Origin: Methanobacteriota archaeon
GTDB lineage: Archaea > Halobacteriota > Methanomicrobia > Methanomicrobiales > Methanoculleaceae
NCBI GenBank assembly: GCA_023457135.1
Contig: JAEWMO010000111.1
Location: forward strand, 1 to 8,710
Reading direction: 5' to 3'
Length of the DNA stretch: 8,710 nucleotides
Shown here: piece by piece, positions 1 through 5,996 of the stretch
Numbering within the stretch: position 1 is the first letter of the stretch
How the letters are laid out: each line of letters begins with the position of its first letter
The notes under the pieces: model-generated
Seen by the model: the letters and a program-made list of their open reading frames with translations, nothing else
Told to the model about the DNA's origin: nothing
The model's database searches: none
Made by a program: the position numbers and the translations under genes

Positions 1-192
1 ATGGCAGCGCTGGATAGATCCGGGATCCTCATCCTCTTCGTCTCGTTCCTCATCGGCAGTGCGGCAGGCTGGTTGAGCCGCATGTACTGGGGAAACAGCC
101 TGATTACCGTTGCATCGACGCTCATCGGGACTGTAGCAGGCTACTGTATCATCGTGGCCGTCCTCCGGGCCGCCGGTCACCCTGTCGAGTAG
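1..192 (+). CDS. small two-helix membrane protein, family not recognised
   Basis: The frame encodes 63 residues with two hydrophobic segments, about residues 8-26 and 34-56, each with small-residue motifs (GSAAGW and GTVAGY). Basic residues (a Ser-Arg and an Arg/Met/Tyr stretch) lie in the short connecting loop, so a helical hairpin in the cytoplasmic membrane is likely. The first ATG is the first base of the window, so the real gene could begin further upstream and this may be only its C-terminal part. The stop codon lies inside the end of the convergent DUF5714 gene, giving a 16-bp tail-to-tail overlap. No enzymatic motif is visible and I do not recognise the family. The hydrophobic pattern argues for a real gene; the function is unknown. 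Confidence 0.55.
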   Translation: MAALDRSGILILFVSFLIGSAAGWLSRMYWGNSLITVASTLIGTVAGYCIIVAVLRAAGHPVE

Positions 193-890
193 CCGGCGTG
201 GAAGGGGCACGCCTCCCGCAGGCACTCGCGGTTGATCTCGCCGAACTCACACCGCACCGTATCCGGCACGGGGAGAGTTACGCCGAACCGCTCCGATAGA
301 AACGTGATCGCCGTCCGGATCGCGAGCCACGAGTCGCGTTTGCAACACCGGGGACCTCCGTGCCGGGCGATCGCCATCAAGCTACGCGCGGTCATCTGGT
401 TTGCAAGCGACCATTCCTGCTTCTTCAGCGGTGTGGACCCCGTGATCAGGCTCACGAAGATACCCGTCCCGATTGCGGCGCCGCAGGTGCCGTGGCTCCC
501 GCAGAACCCTCCCGGCACCATGCCGGCCCTCGCACGCGCCTGCCGGAGCAGCACTCCTTTCCTCCCTGGCTCCCCCTGGTGGTTGCAGTATGCGGCGATG
601 AGAGCCGCCGGCACAAGGAAGTGGTGCTCCGGCCCGTGCATCCTGACCGCCGGATACCGCATCAGGTTGCAGGCGATGGCAAGAGGGTCCTCGAGTTCCG
701 TCGTGATGCAGAACTGCTCGATAAGGTCGAGCGCTTCGAGGCCATGGCACCGGTCGCAGACGAAGTGCCCGGCCTCACAGGCCGCCGCGGTACTCCGGAC
801 CTCGCCGCAGACGGCGCAGGCGAGGTCGCGGGGTTCCTCACCATACTGAAGATCCCGACCGCAGATGAGGCATCCTGCCTTATGCTCCAT
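177..890 (-). CDS. DUF5714 domain-containing, cysteine-rich protein
   Basis: This 237-residue protein matches what I know of the DUF5714 family, found in methanogens and some anaerobic bacteria; the biochemical role is not known. The N-terminus looks like a zinc-ribbon region: C7-x2-C10, C25-x2-C28, then C38 and H42-x2-C45-x2-C48-H49. The DUF5714 core follows, with GGFCGSHGTCGAAIGTG (residues 127-143), a conserved Trp at 160 and GGPRCCKR (178-185). The C-terminus has C214, C223, C228 and H231. In all, 17 cysteines in 237 residues suggest metal or Fe-S binding or redox chemistry. I chose the ATG at 888-890 because the residues before it in the open frame have shadow-like composition and the zinc-ribbon starts right after it. 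No Shine-Dalgarno sequence precedes it. It lies 46 bp downstream of the ABC exporter on the same strand and may be co-transcribed with it. Confidence 0.85.
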   Translation of the reverse strand: MEHKAGCLICGRDLQYGEEPRDLACAVCGEVRSTAAACEAGHFVCDRCHGLEALDLIEQFCITTELEDPLAIACNLMRYPAVRMHGPEHHFLVPAALIAAYCNHQGEPGRKGVLLRQARARAGMVPGGFCGSHGTCGAAIGTGIFVSLITGSTPLKKQEWSLANQMTARSLMAIARHGGPRCCKRDSWLAIRTAITFLSERFGVTLPVPDTVRCEFGEINRECLREACPFHAGYSTG

Positions 891-910
891 GCCATAGGGT
901 TGCGTCGCCG

Positions 911-919
911 CATCCCATA
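911..919 (-). promoter_or_regulatory. weak TATA-like box for the DUF5714 gene
   Basis: On the minus strand the sequence reads GCTTATGGG-like, centred about 26 nt before the ATG at 890. That is the usual archaeal TATA-to-start-site distance, so a leaderless DUF5714 transcript is possible and would fit the missing Shine-Dalgarno sequence. The match to an archaeal TATA box is poor, and transcription from the exporter promoter is an equally good explanation. Confidence 0.2.
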
Positions 920-936
920 AGCCTGCGTCCGGGAGA

Positions 937-2781
937 TCAGGAGACGGTGGTCTCTCCGGGGGAGTGGGGGGTGCGGCCCGGCCCGGCTTCCCATGCCGGC
1001 CGGAAATCACGGCACTCACGGACCTGCCCCTCCTCGACCGCGAGGACCCGGTCGGCGAGTTCGAGGAGCGAGGGACGGTGGGTGATGAGGATGGTCGTCC
1101 GGTCCCTGACGAGAGCCCGGAGCGTCTGCCGGATCCGATCCTCGGTCTCGAGATCGAGCGCGGACGTGGGCTCGTCAAGGATGAGGATGGGGGCATCCTT
1201 CAGGAACGCTCTCGCGATGGCGACCCGCTGCCGCTGGCCGACGGAGAGCTGGGTCCCCCGCTCGCCGACGATCGTCCGGTATCCTTCCGGGAGCCGGATG
1301 ATATCGTCGTGGACCTGCGCTCGCCGTGCGGCTTCAACGATCTCCTCGAACGTGGCCTCAGGCCTGCTGTAGCGGATGTTCTCCTCGATGGTGGTGTGGA
1401 AGAGGAAGAGGTCCTGCGAGACGATCGATATCTGCCGCCGCAGCCACCGGGGGTCGAGCGACGAGAGGTCGTGCCCGTCAAGCGCGATCGTGCCCCGGCG
1501 GGGAGTGAACGCCCGGAGGATCAGGTTGACGAGCGTCGTCTTCCCTGCCCCGGTCCGCCCGACGACGGCGACCACCTCACCGGGGCGGATCTCGAACCGT
1601 GCATCCCGGAGGACCCATTCCGACCCCTCGTAACAGAACCAGACGCCGGCAAACTCGATCCGGCCCTGAACCGTGCCGGGGACGAGCCCGCCGCCCCCCG
1701 CCTCGCCGTGCATCCGGAAGAGTTCGTGCAGGCGGGCGGCGGACGTGAGCGCCGGCTGCATGACCACCGGAAAGGCGAAGAAGGTGTTGACGGTGGGGGC
1801 GAATGTCAGGATGTAGACCGAGAACGCGACGAAGTCCCCGATAGTCATGGCGCCGGCGAGCACCTCATTCCCGCCGAACCATATGACGGCGACGAGCATC
1901 AGCGACATCGTGCCGATCCTGAAGTACTCCGAGAACGCGGAGAGCATGGTGTTCCTGATCCGGGCATCGACCATGTTCCGGAGCGTTCCGGAGACCTTGC
2001 TGACCTCCCGGTCCTCTGCGGCATGCGACTTGACGGTATCGATACCGGATATCACCTCCTGGAGGTCCCGCGAGACGTAGGCCTGCCGCTCGCGTTCCCG
2101 GTGCGTGGCGGCACGGATCCTCCGCACAAAGACGGCGTTGACCAGCAGGTAGAGGGGGATGAAGGCGAGGACGACGAGGGTCAGCCGGAGGTTCAGGAGA
2201 CTGAGGATGGCGAGGGTGAAGAGGACGTAGAGGGCGTTTGCGATGATCTGGGGGAGGTACTGGGAGACGGTGTACTGCAGGATCTGGACGTCGTCGGAGA
2301 GCCGGGACATGATGTAGCCGGTCTGCTGCGACTTGAAGTAGGAGAGCGGGAAGCTTAAGACGTGCTCGAAGAGGGCGGTCTGGAGATTGAAGGCGTAGCC
2401 TTCCCGGAACCGGGCCGTCAGGTAATTCCGTGCGAGGTCGGTCGCCCCGGTGAGAAAACCGAGCGCGAGAAGGGCAACGATGAGGGCGTCAAGCGACGAG
2501 AGAACCCCGCCGGCTCCTGCGAGAAGTGCGTCGGATGCCGGAGCCTCTCCGAGCAGGATGTTGTCGATGAAGATCTTGATGCTGAGCGGGAGCACCGTTT
2601 TGAGTGCCGAGACAATTGCCGTCGCGACGAGCGCGAGGACGCCTGCCTGCCAGATCGGCCGGGCGAACCGGAGAAAGAAGGCGAGGTCGGAGAACCGGAG
2701 GTCCTCGCCGGACTTCGCCGGCTGCCGCATGATATCCCGGGTGAAAGCGACGGTGCGCCGGCAGTGGTCTGTGAGTCCCAT
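937..2781 (-). CDS. ABC exporter half-transporter (fused membrane and ATPase domains)
   Basis: This 614-residue protein has the type IV exporter (MsbA/multidrug-like) layout. An ABC transmembrane domain with about six helices spans roughly residues 42-345, and the nucleotide-binding domain spans about 373-590. ATPase motifs are complete: A-loop aromatics near 381-384, Walker A GRTGAGKT at 408-415, Q-loop Gln456, signature LSVGQ at 512-516 (Val replaces the commoner second Gly), Walker B ILILDE at 532-537 with catalytic Glu537, D-loop SALD and H-loop His568. It should act as a homodimer, or a heterodimer with a partner elsewhere, exporting a lipid, peptide or drug; the substrate cannot be read from sequence. 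The first ATG (2781) is used; Met18 (2730) is an alternative because neither start has a clear Shine-Dalgarno sequence and the first 17 residues are not obviously conserved. The DUF5714 gene follows after 46 bp. Confidence 0.93.
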   Translation of the reverse strand: MGLTDHCRRTVAFTRDIMRQPAKSGEDLRFSDLAFFLRFARPIWQAGVLALVATAIVSALKTVLPLSIKIFIDNILLGEAPASDALLAGAGGVLSSLDALIVALLALGFLTGATDLARNYLTARFREGYAFNLQTALFEHVLSFPLSYFKSQQTGYIMSRLSDDVQILQYTVSQYLPQIIANALYVLFTLAILSLLNLRLTLVVLAFIPLYLLVNAVFVRRIRAATHRERERQAYVSRDLQEVISGIDTVKSHAAEDREVSKVSGTLRNMVDARIRNTMLSAFSEYFRIGTMSLMLVAVIWFGGNEVLAGAMTIGDFVAFSVYILTFAPTVNTFFAFPVVMQPALTSAARLHELFRMHGEAGGGGLVPGTVQGRIEFAGVWFCYEGSEWVLRDARFEIRPGEVVAVVGRTGAGKTTLVNLILRAFTPRRGTIALDGHDLSSLDPRWLRRQISIVSQDLFLFHTTIEENIRYSRPEATFEEIVEAARRAQVHDDIIRLPEGYRTIVGERGTQLSVGQRQRVAIARAFLKDAPILILDEPTSALDLETEDRIRQTLRALVRDRTTILITHRPSLLELADRVLAVEEGQVRECRDFRPAWEAGPGRTPHSPGETTVS

Positions 2782-2841
2782 GCTGTGTGGATCCGTTCAG
2801 GGGGCGTTCTTCAGTTCGTTGCAGTCTCATACCGCCCGGCC

Positions 2842-2850
2842 GATATAATA
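2842..2850. promoter_or_regulatory. TATA-like box in the divergent intergenic region
   Basis: The stretch GATATAATA stands out in a GC-rich 135-bp intergenic region. Read on the minus strand it is TATTATATC, which would place a start site near 2820, about 40 nt before the exporter ATG. Read on the plus strand it would give a start near 2872, about 45 nt before the membrane-protein ATG. The near-palindromic sequence could serve either gene; the minus-strand reading resembles the archaeal TATA consensus better. Confidence 0.45.
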
Positions 2851-2886
2851 CCTGCGGCCCCGGGCGGGTCGGGGGGAAAGCGAAAC

Positions 2887-2894
2887 GGATAATG
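2887..2894 (+). promoter_or_regulatory. possible TATA-like box for a leaderless membrane-protein transcript
   Basis: GGATAATG is centred about 26 nt before the ATG at 2917. This spacing would give a leaderless mRNA, consistent with the lack of a Shine-Dalgarno sequence before that start. The match is weak and the box at 2842-2850 competes with it. Confidence 0.2.
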
Positions 2895-2916
2895 CGCGGC
2901 CGGACGAGCTCCTCTC

Positions 2917-3711
2917 ATGGTGTCGCGTGTTGCCGGCCGTCTTCCCGGGTTGATTGCCGGAGTGCTGGCAGGCAGTGGTGTCTTTCTTCTCGGCCGGTCG
3001 GGTCTCCTCCCGGACCCGGTGATGACGGTGGCTTTCCTCTTTTGCGGGGGTTTCATCGCCGGTCTCTTCATCCGGGGAAGGGCCCGGGACGGGGCCGTTA
3101 CCGGTGCCGTCTGCGGGGTACTCGTGGCGCTGATCGCGGCGACTTTCACGAGTCTCGCGGCGCAAGACCCTTCGTTGTCAACCTTTGCGTTCTACGCCCT
3201 GATCTTCACGGGGCTCCTCCTCCCCTACAACGCCATCGCTGGGGCAGCGGGAAGAACGGTGCGTAGCGCTCTCCGGAGAGATGGTGCCGCCGGGACGGGC
3301 GAGCGGGGCGGGCGGTACGGGATCGCCGTCGGCACGGCCGTCATCGTCGGTCTGGCCCTCGCACCCGGCCTGCTGGCCGTCATCACCGGCCTGGTCCTCG
3401 TATCCGGTCTGCTGGTCGTGGCCGCCCCTCTTGCCGGGGGATTCGTTGCAGGGTATGCCTCCGGGGGCAGGCCAAAAGATGGCCTCGAGGCCGGTTTTGT
3501 CGCGGCGCTCTTCGGGGCCGGCCTCCTCCTCTTCATTCCGTTGCTCTGGACCGCGTTGCACGATTTCGGGTTCGCCGACATGTTCGAGGGGATGGTCGCG
3601 ATCGCCCTGGTATACTTCTTCACCCTCTTCGGGACCGCCGCCGGGGTTGCCGGTGCGGTTGTGCGGCAGAGTTCTGGGGTGGAGGAGGCTGATGGTGGGG
3701 CGGGGGTCTAA
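2917..3711 (+). CDS. internally duplicated polytopic membrane protein, DUF5518-like
   Basis: The 264-residue product is almost entirely hydrophobic, with about eight predicted helices (near 9-26, 36-52, 60-80, 90-112, 134-158, 160-183, 188-212 and 222-248). It contains two related halves: GGFIAGLFIRGRARDG at 44-59 and GGFVAGYASGGRPKDG at 174-189, offset by 130 residues and each followed by a Gly/Ala-rich helix. The G-G-x-x-A-G...D-G pattern resembles DUF5518-type archaeal membrane proteins, whose function is unknown; I assign that family from memory only. A basic, Gly-rich linker near 118-133 joins the halves. The C-terminal 14 residues are polar and acidic. The start at 2917 is the first ATG of this frame and precedes the first helix. 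The gene converges on the PFK gene with only 12 bp between stop codons. No catalytic residue is evident. Confidence 0.8.
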   Translation: MVSRVAGRLPGLIAGVLAGSGVFLLGRSGLLPDPVMTVAFLFCGGFIAGLFIRGRARDGAVTGAVCGVLVALIAATFTSLAAQDPSLSTFAFYALIFTGLLLPYNAIAGAAGRTVRSALRRDGAAGTGERGGRYGIAVGTAVIVGLALAPGLLAVITGLVLVSGLLVVAAPLAGGFVAGYASGGRPKDGLEAGFVAALFGAGLLLFIPLLWTALHDFGFADMFEGMVAIALVYFFTLFGTAAGVAGAVVRQSSGVEEADGGAGV

Positions 3712-3723
3712 CGAGAGGCCCCA

Positions 3724-4758
3724 TCACCCCCCGTAGAATATGCTCGCGATCCCGTAGAGGTCCATATCCACCGTCTTGAGGTTCGCCACCGCCTCCTCGA
3801 TCGGGACCGCGATGATATCGTCGCCTCTGAGTGCGACCATCTTCCCGAAGTCCTTCTCCTTGATGAGGTCCGCCGCCGCCACCCCGAACCGGGTCGCAAG
3901 CACCCGGTCGCGCGCCGTCGGCGATCCCCCGCGCTGGACGTGGCCGAGCACCGTCACCCGGACCTCCATATCGAGCCTCTTCTCGAGCTCGTCGCGCAGG
4001 AAGCTGCCGACGCCGCCGAGCGTCACGTGGCCGAACTCGTCCTTCCGTTCGGACCGGGTGATCGCTTCCGCCATCCCCTTCGGCTGGGCGCCCTCGGCGA
4101 CGACGACGATACTGAACTTCTTCCCCCGCTCGTAGCGCGCCTTGAGGTGCCGGGTGACCTCGTCGAGGTCGAACGGGATCTCCGGGATGAGGATCTCGTC
4201 CGCCCCGCCCGCGATCCCGGAGACGGTCGCGATCCATCCGGCGTGCCGGCCCATCACCTCCACCACCATGATCCGGTGGTGGGACTCCGCCGTCGTGTGG
4301 AGGCGGTCAATCGCCTCGGTGACGATCGAGACCGCGGTGTCGAACCCGAAGGTGTAGTCGGTCCCGCCGACGTCGTTGTCGATGGTCTTTGGGACCCCCA
4401 CCACCGGGATGCCGAGCTTTGAGAGCTTGTTCGCGACACCGAGGGTGTCTTCGCCCCCGATCGCAACGATCGCGTCGATCCCGAACTTCCTGATGTTGTC
4501 GCGCAGCCGCTGGACGTCCGCCTCGTTCTTGAAGGGGTTCGTCCGCGACGTCCCGAGGATTGTCCCTCCTTTCGGGAGGATCCCGGTCACCGAGTAGTCC
4601 GTGAGCGGTTCGACGTTTCCGGCAACCAGCCCGTGCCAGCCGTCCCGTATCCCGATCGTGTCAAAGCCGTGTTTCGCCCCCGTCCGCACGACCGCCCGGA
4701 TCACCGCGTTCAGGCCCGGACAATCTCCTCCTCCCGTGAGGACGCCTACCGTCGTCAT
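3724..4758 (-). CDS. pfp: 6-phosphofructokinase, probably pyrophosphate-dependent (PFK-A family, group III)
   Basis: This 344-residue enzyme phosphorylates fructose 6-phosphate at C1 in the cytoplasm. It aligns nearly residue for residue with bacterial PFK-A: the phosphoryl-donor loop TGGGDCPGLNAVIR at 8-21, catalytic TIDND at 125-129 (Asp127 as base), Arg162, MGR at 169-171, Glu222, and the sugar-phosphate motif GHVQRGG at 272-278. The donor-specificity positions are Asp104 (GGEDT, 101-105) and Lys124 (PKTIDND). In this family Gly104/Gly124 goes with ATP and Asp104/Lys124 with PPi, so PPi is the likely donor and the reaction would be reversible. The length fits group III (about 340 residues). 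The start is set by a strong GGAGGTG 5 nt upstream. The aldolase stop lies 1 bp before the start, so the two genes form a coupled operon. Donor use is an inference from residues. Confidence 0.94.
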   Translation of the reverse strand: MTTVGVLTGGGDCPGLNAVIRAVVRTGAKHGFDTIGIRDGWHGLVAGNVEPLTDYSVTGILPKGGTILGTSRTNPFKNEADVQRLRDNIRKFGIDAIVAIGGEDTLGVANKLSKLGIPVVGVPKTIDNDVGGTDYTFGFDTAVSIVTEAIDRLHTTAESHHRIMVVEVMGRHAGWIATVSGIAGGADEILIPEIPFDLDEVTRHLKARYERGKKFSIVVVAEGAQPKGMAEAITRSERKDEFGHVTLGGVGSFLRDELEKRLDMEVRVTVLGHVQRGGSPTARDRVLATRFGVAAADLIKEKDFGKMVALRGDDIIAVPIEEAVANLKTVDMDLYGIASIFYGG

Positions 4759-4759
4759 C

Positions 4760-5683
4760 CTAGCACCTCCCTCCCGTACAGATCCTGTTCGCCTCCGCTA
4801 CACTCGCATCATCGAGCGTGATCGCCGATATCGCGTTGCAGAACCTGACGGCCTCATCAAGCGGCCGCTGGTGGATGTTCCTGCCGGTCGCATTCCCGAC
4901 CGTGCCGCCGATGTGGATCTGGTCATGGAGCTGCTGCAGGAACTCCTGCATGTCGGCATGCGATCCCCCCGCACAGACGACACCGGTCCTGCCGGCCGCC
5001 GCCACCGCCTCCCGGAGGAGCGCGGCATCAACAACTCCGTCCTTCTTCGGCGGGTTCACCTTCGCAAAATCGCTCCCGAGGGCCGCCGCGACGCCCGCCG
5101 CCCCCGCGACCAGGTGCGGGTCCCGCTCGTCCTTGACCGCCTTGCCGCGGGGGTACATCCAGAAGACGGTGACGAGGCCGTTTGCGTGCGCGTGGTTGAC
5201 GATCTGGGCCGCCTGGTAGAGCATCATCGGTTCGTACTCGCTGCCGAGGTAGACCGTGTAGCCGACGCCGAGGATCGAGAGGCCCGTCCGGTCGCGGAGG
5301 TCGACGACCTGCCCCACATTGTGAAGCTCCGAACTGAGCGGGTCCCGCTGGCCGGTCTTGACCAGGTGGGTCTTGGAGTTGAGCTTGACGAGATACGGCA
5401 CGTCCCGGTAATCCGCGCCGTACCGTGCGATCATCCCGAGCTGGGTTGCAAAGACCCCTATCCTCGCCCGGCTTGCGATCCGGAAGAGGTGCTCGGGGTC
5501 GGCGTCGTCGGGGTGAATGCCCTCGCCGGCGAAGTCATCATTGAGGTGCTCGATCTTCTGGTCCCCGGCAAAGAGCATCAGCCTCCCGGTGCCGTGCGTG
5601 ATCGTCCGGTAGTTCTCCCGGTACCTCTCCTCCTCTTCGGGAGGCACATCGAGTGGGATCCTGATATCGGGTGCTGGTGGCAT
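4760..5683 (-). CDS. class I fructose-bisphosphate aldolase, DhnA/FbaB family
   Basis: This 307-residue protein is a DeoC/LacD-superfamily TIM-barrel aldolase that should cleave or form fructose 1,6-bisphosphate through a Schiff base. The active site maps onto the characterised Thermoproteus tenax enzyme with a constant offset of 31: Trp175, Tyr177, Arg179 and Lys208 correspond to Trp144, Tyr146, Arg148 and the Schiff-base Lys177. Asp41 in FAGDQK (38-43) corresponds to Asp24. The phosphate-binding segments are VVCAGGSH (235-242) and GGTVGNATGRNIHQ (259-272). It is about 45 residues longer than the compact archaeal enzymes, with an N-terminal extension and an insertion near 100-130. The residue correspondence is from memory. 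Related family members make shikimate precursors or act on other sugar phosphates, but the neighbouring PFK favours a glycolytic or gluconeogenic role. The start has GGAGG 7 nt upstream. Confidence 0.88.
   Translation of the reverse strand: MPPAPDIRIPLDVPPEEEERYRENYRTITHGTGRLMLFAGDQKIEHLNDDFAGEGIHPDDADPEHLFRIASRARIGVFATQLGMIARYGADYRDVPYLVKLNSKTHLVKTGQRDPLSSELHNVGQVVDLRDRTGLSILGVGYTVYLGSEYEPMMLYQAAQIVNHAHANGLVTVFWMYPRGKAVKDERDPHLVAGAAGVAAALGSDFAKVNPPKKDGVVDAALLREAVAAAGRTGVVCAGGSHADMQEFLQQLHDQIHIGGTVGNATGRNIHQRPLDEAVRFCNAISAITLDDASVAEANRICTGGRC
4764..4770 (-). promoter_or_regulatory. Shine-Dalgarno site of the PFK gene inside the aldolase 3' end
   Basis: GGAGGTG on the minus strand ends 5 nt before the PFK ATG. 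It lies within the last codons of the aldolase gene (Gly-Gly-Arg-Cys-stop), so PFK translation is probably coupled to aldolase translation. It fixes the PFK start. Confidence 0.75.
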
Positions 5684-5690
5684 ACCTCTT

Positions 5691-5697
5691 CCTCCCC
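5691..5697 (-). promoter_or_regulatory. Shine-Dalgarno site of the aldolase gene
   Basis: GGGGAGG on the minus strand ends 7 nt before the ATG at 5683 and supports that start. An AT-rich CTTAAGTATC at about 5706-5716 lies just upstream. As a TATA box it would start transcription almost at the ATG and exclude this site, so the promoter of the operon remains unclear. Confidence 0.6.
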
Positions 5698-5700
5698 GTT

Positions 5701-5880
5701 CCCAGATACTTAAGTGTTGCTGGCATCCCGGATGCCGGGTGCGGTAAGCCCGGGGCCGGGTTGCCGGATAGCCGGCTTATCCCGGGTTGAGCCGGGGTGC
5801 GGCGGCCCTCCCCGGCAGGGATGATCGGGAGAGCCGTCCCGGCCGGACCGGACGGCACCCCGGCAGTGGTGGCTGTCGTC
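5701..5880. other. GC-rich non-coding segment with four consecutive inverted repeats
   Basis: The 313 bp between the divergent aldolase and permease genes hold no convincing protein gene. Perfect short inverted repeats follow one another: GGCATC/GATGCC at 5722-5727 and 5731-5736; GCCGG/CCGGC at 5763-5767 and 5772-5776; GCCGGGG/CCCCGGC at 5791-5797 and 5810-5816; GCCGTCC/GGACGGC at 5833-5839 and 5850-5856. The segment is as GC-rich as the coding DNA, unlike the AT-rich end before the permease. It could be a structured leader, an operator cluster or an unannotated RNA. Short inverted repeats also arise by chance in GC-rich DNA. Confidence 0.4.
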
Positions 5881-5904
5881 CCGTATTGAGGGGCATTTGG
5901 CAAC

Positions 5905-5913
5905 GTTTATTTT
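5905..5913 (+). promoter_or_regulatory. TATA-like box of the amino acid importer operon
   Basis: GTTTATTTT is the most AT-rich stretch before the permease and resembles an archaeal TATA box. Transcription would begin about 25 nt downstream, near 5934, giving a leader of roughly 63 nt before the permease ATG. The upstream CAAC could be part of a BRE, though it is not purine-rich throughout. Confidence 0.45.
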
Positions 5914-5933
5914 GCTTTCCACCAGAATTATTC

Positions 5934-5978
5934 ATGGATATTCGGCGCTCTCCCTCAGCTGGAGCAGCGCCCACATAA
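5934..5978 (+). CDS. possible 14-codon upstream ORF in the importer leader
   Basis: A short frame, Met-Asp-Ile-Arg-Arg-Ser-Pro-Ser-Ala-Gly-Ala-Ala-Pro-Thr then TAA, begins at about the predicted transcription start, so it could be translated from a leaderless mRNA. It is in the same frame as the permease but stops 18 nt before it. The 10-bp hairpin at 5944-5971 lies wholly within it. It could be a leader peptide, but frames this short are common by chance and it has no strong run of a regulatory amino acid. Confidence 0.15.
   Translation: MDIRRSPSAGAAPT
5944..5971 (+). other. leader hairpin before the importer operon
   Basis: GGCGCTCTCC (5944-5953) pairs with GGAG (5961-5964) plus AGCGCC (5966-5971), leaving one bulged C at 5965 and a 7-nt loop. 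This 10-bp stem ends 25 nt before the permease ATG and 13 nt before its AGGA ribosome-binding site (5985-5988). It lies in the predicted 5' leader, so an effect on translation or mRNA stability is possible but unproven. Confidence 0.4.
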
Positions 5979-5996
5979 CGATTCAGGAATAGCCAA

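Noticed and set aside
891..1196. Upstream extension of the DUF5714 frame
   Set aside because: The extra residues are Ser/Arg/Pro-rich shadow sequence overlapping the exporter ATPase domain; the zinc-ribbon begins right after the ATG at 890.
964..2358. Plus-strand open frame of 464 codons opposite the ABC exporter
   Set aside because: Its product is a run of Asp, Glu, Arg, Pro and Gly with no hydrophobic core, as expected for the antisense of GC-rich coding DNA. The minus strand encodes a complete exporter with all ATPase motifs.
3703..3722. Hairpin terminator between the convergent membrane-protein and PFK genes
   Set aside because: GGGGTCT can pair with AGA and CCCC only with a 2-nt bulge, and no T-run follows on either strand.
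4601..5713. Plus-strand open frame of 370 codons opposite the aldolase
   Set aside because: It is the antisense shadow of a clear aldolase gene and shows no domain; the long frame follows from high GC.
5706..5716. CTTAAGTATC as the TATA box of the aldolase operon
   Set aside because: The spacing would put the start site at the ATG itself and leave the good Shine-Dalgarno sequence untranscribed. It stays only a weak possibility.
5787..5978. 63-codon plus-strand frame before the importer operon
   Set aside because: It starts before the predicted promoter, runs through the hairpin-rich segment and has low-complexity Arg/Gly/Pro composition. Only its last 14 codons are considered, as a possible upstream ORF.
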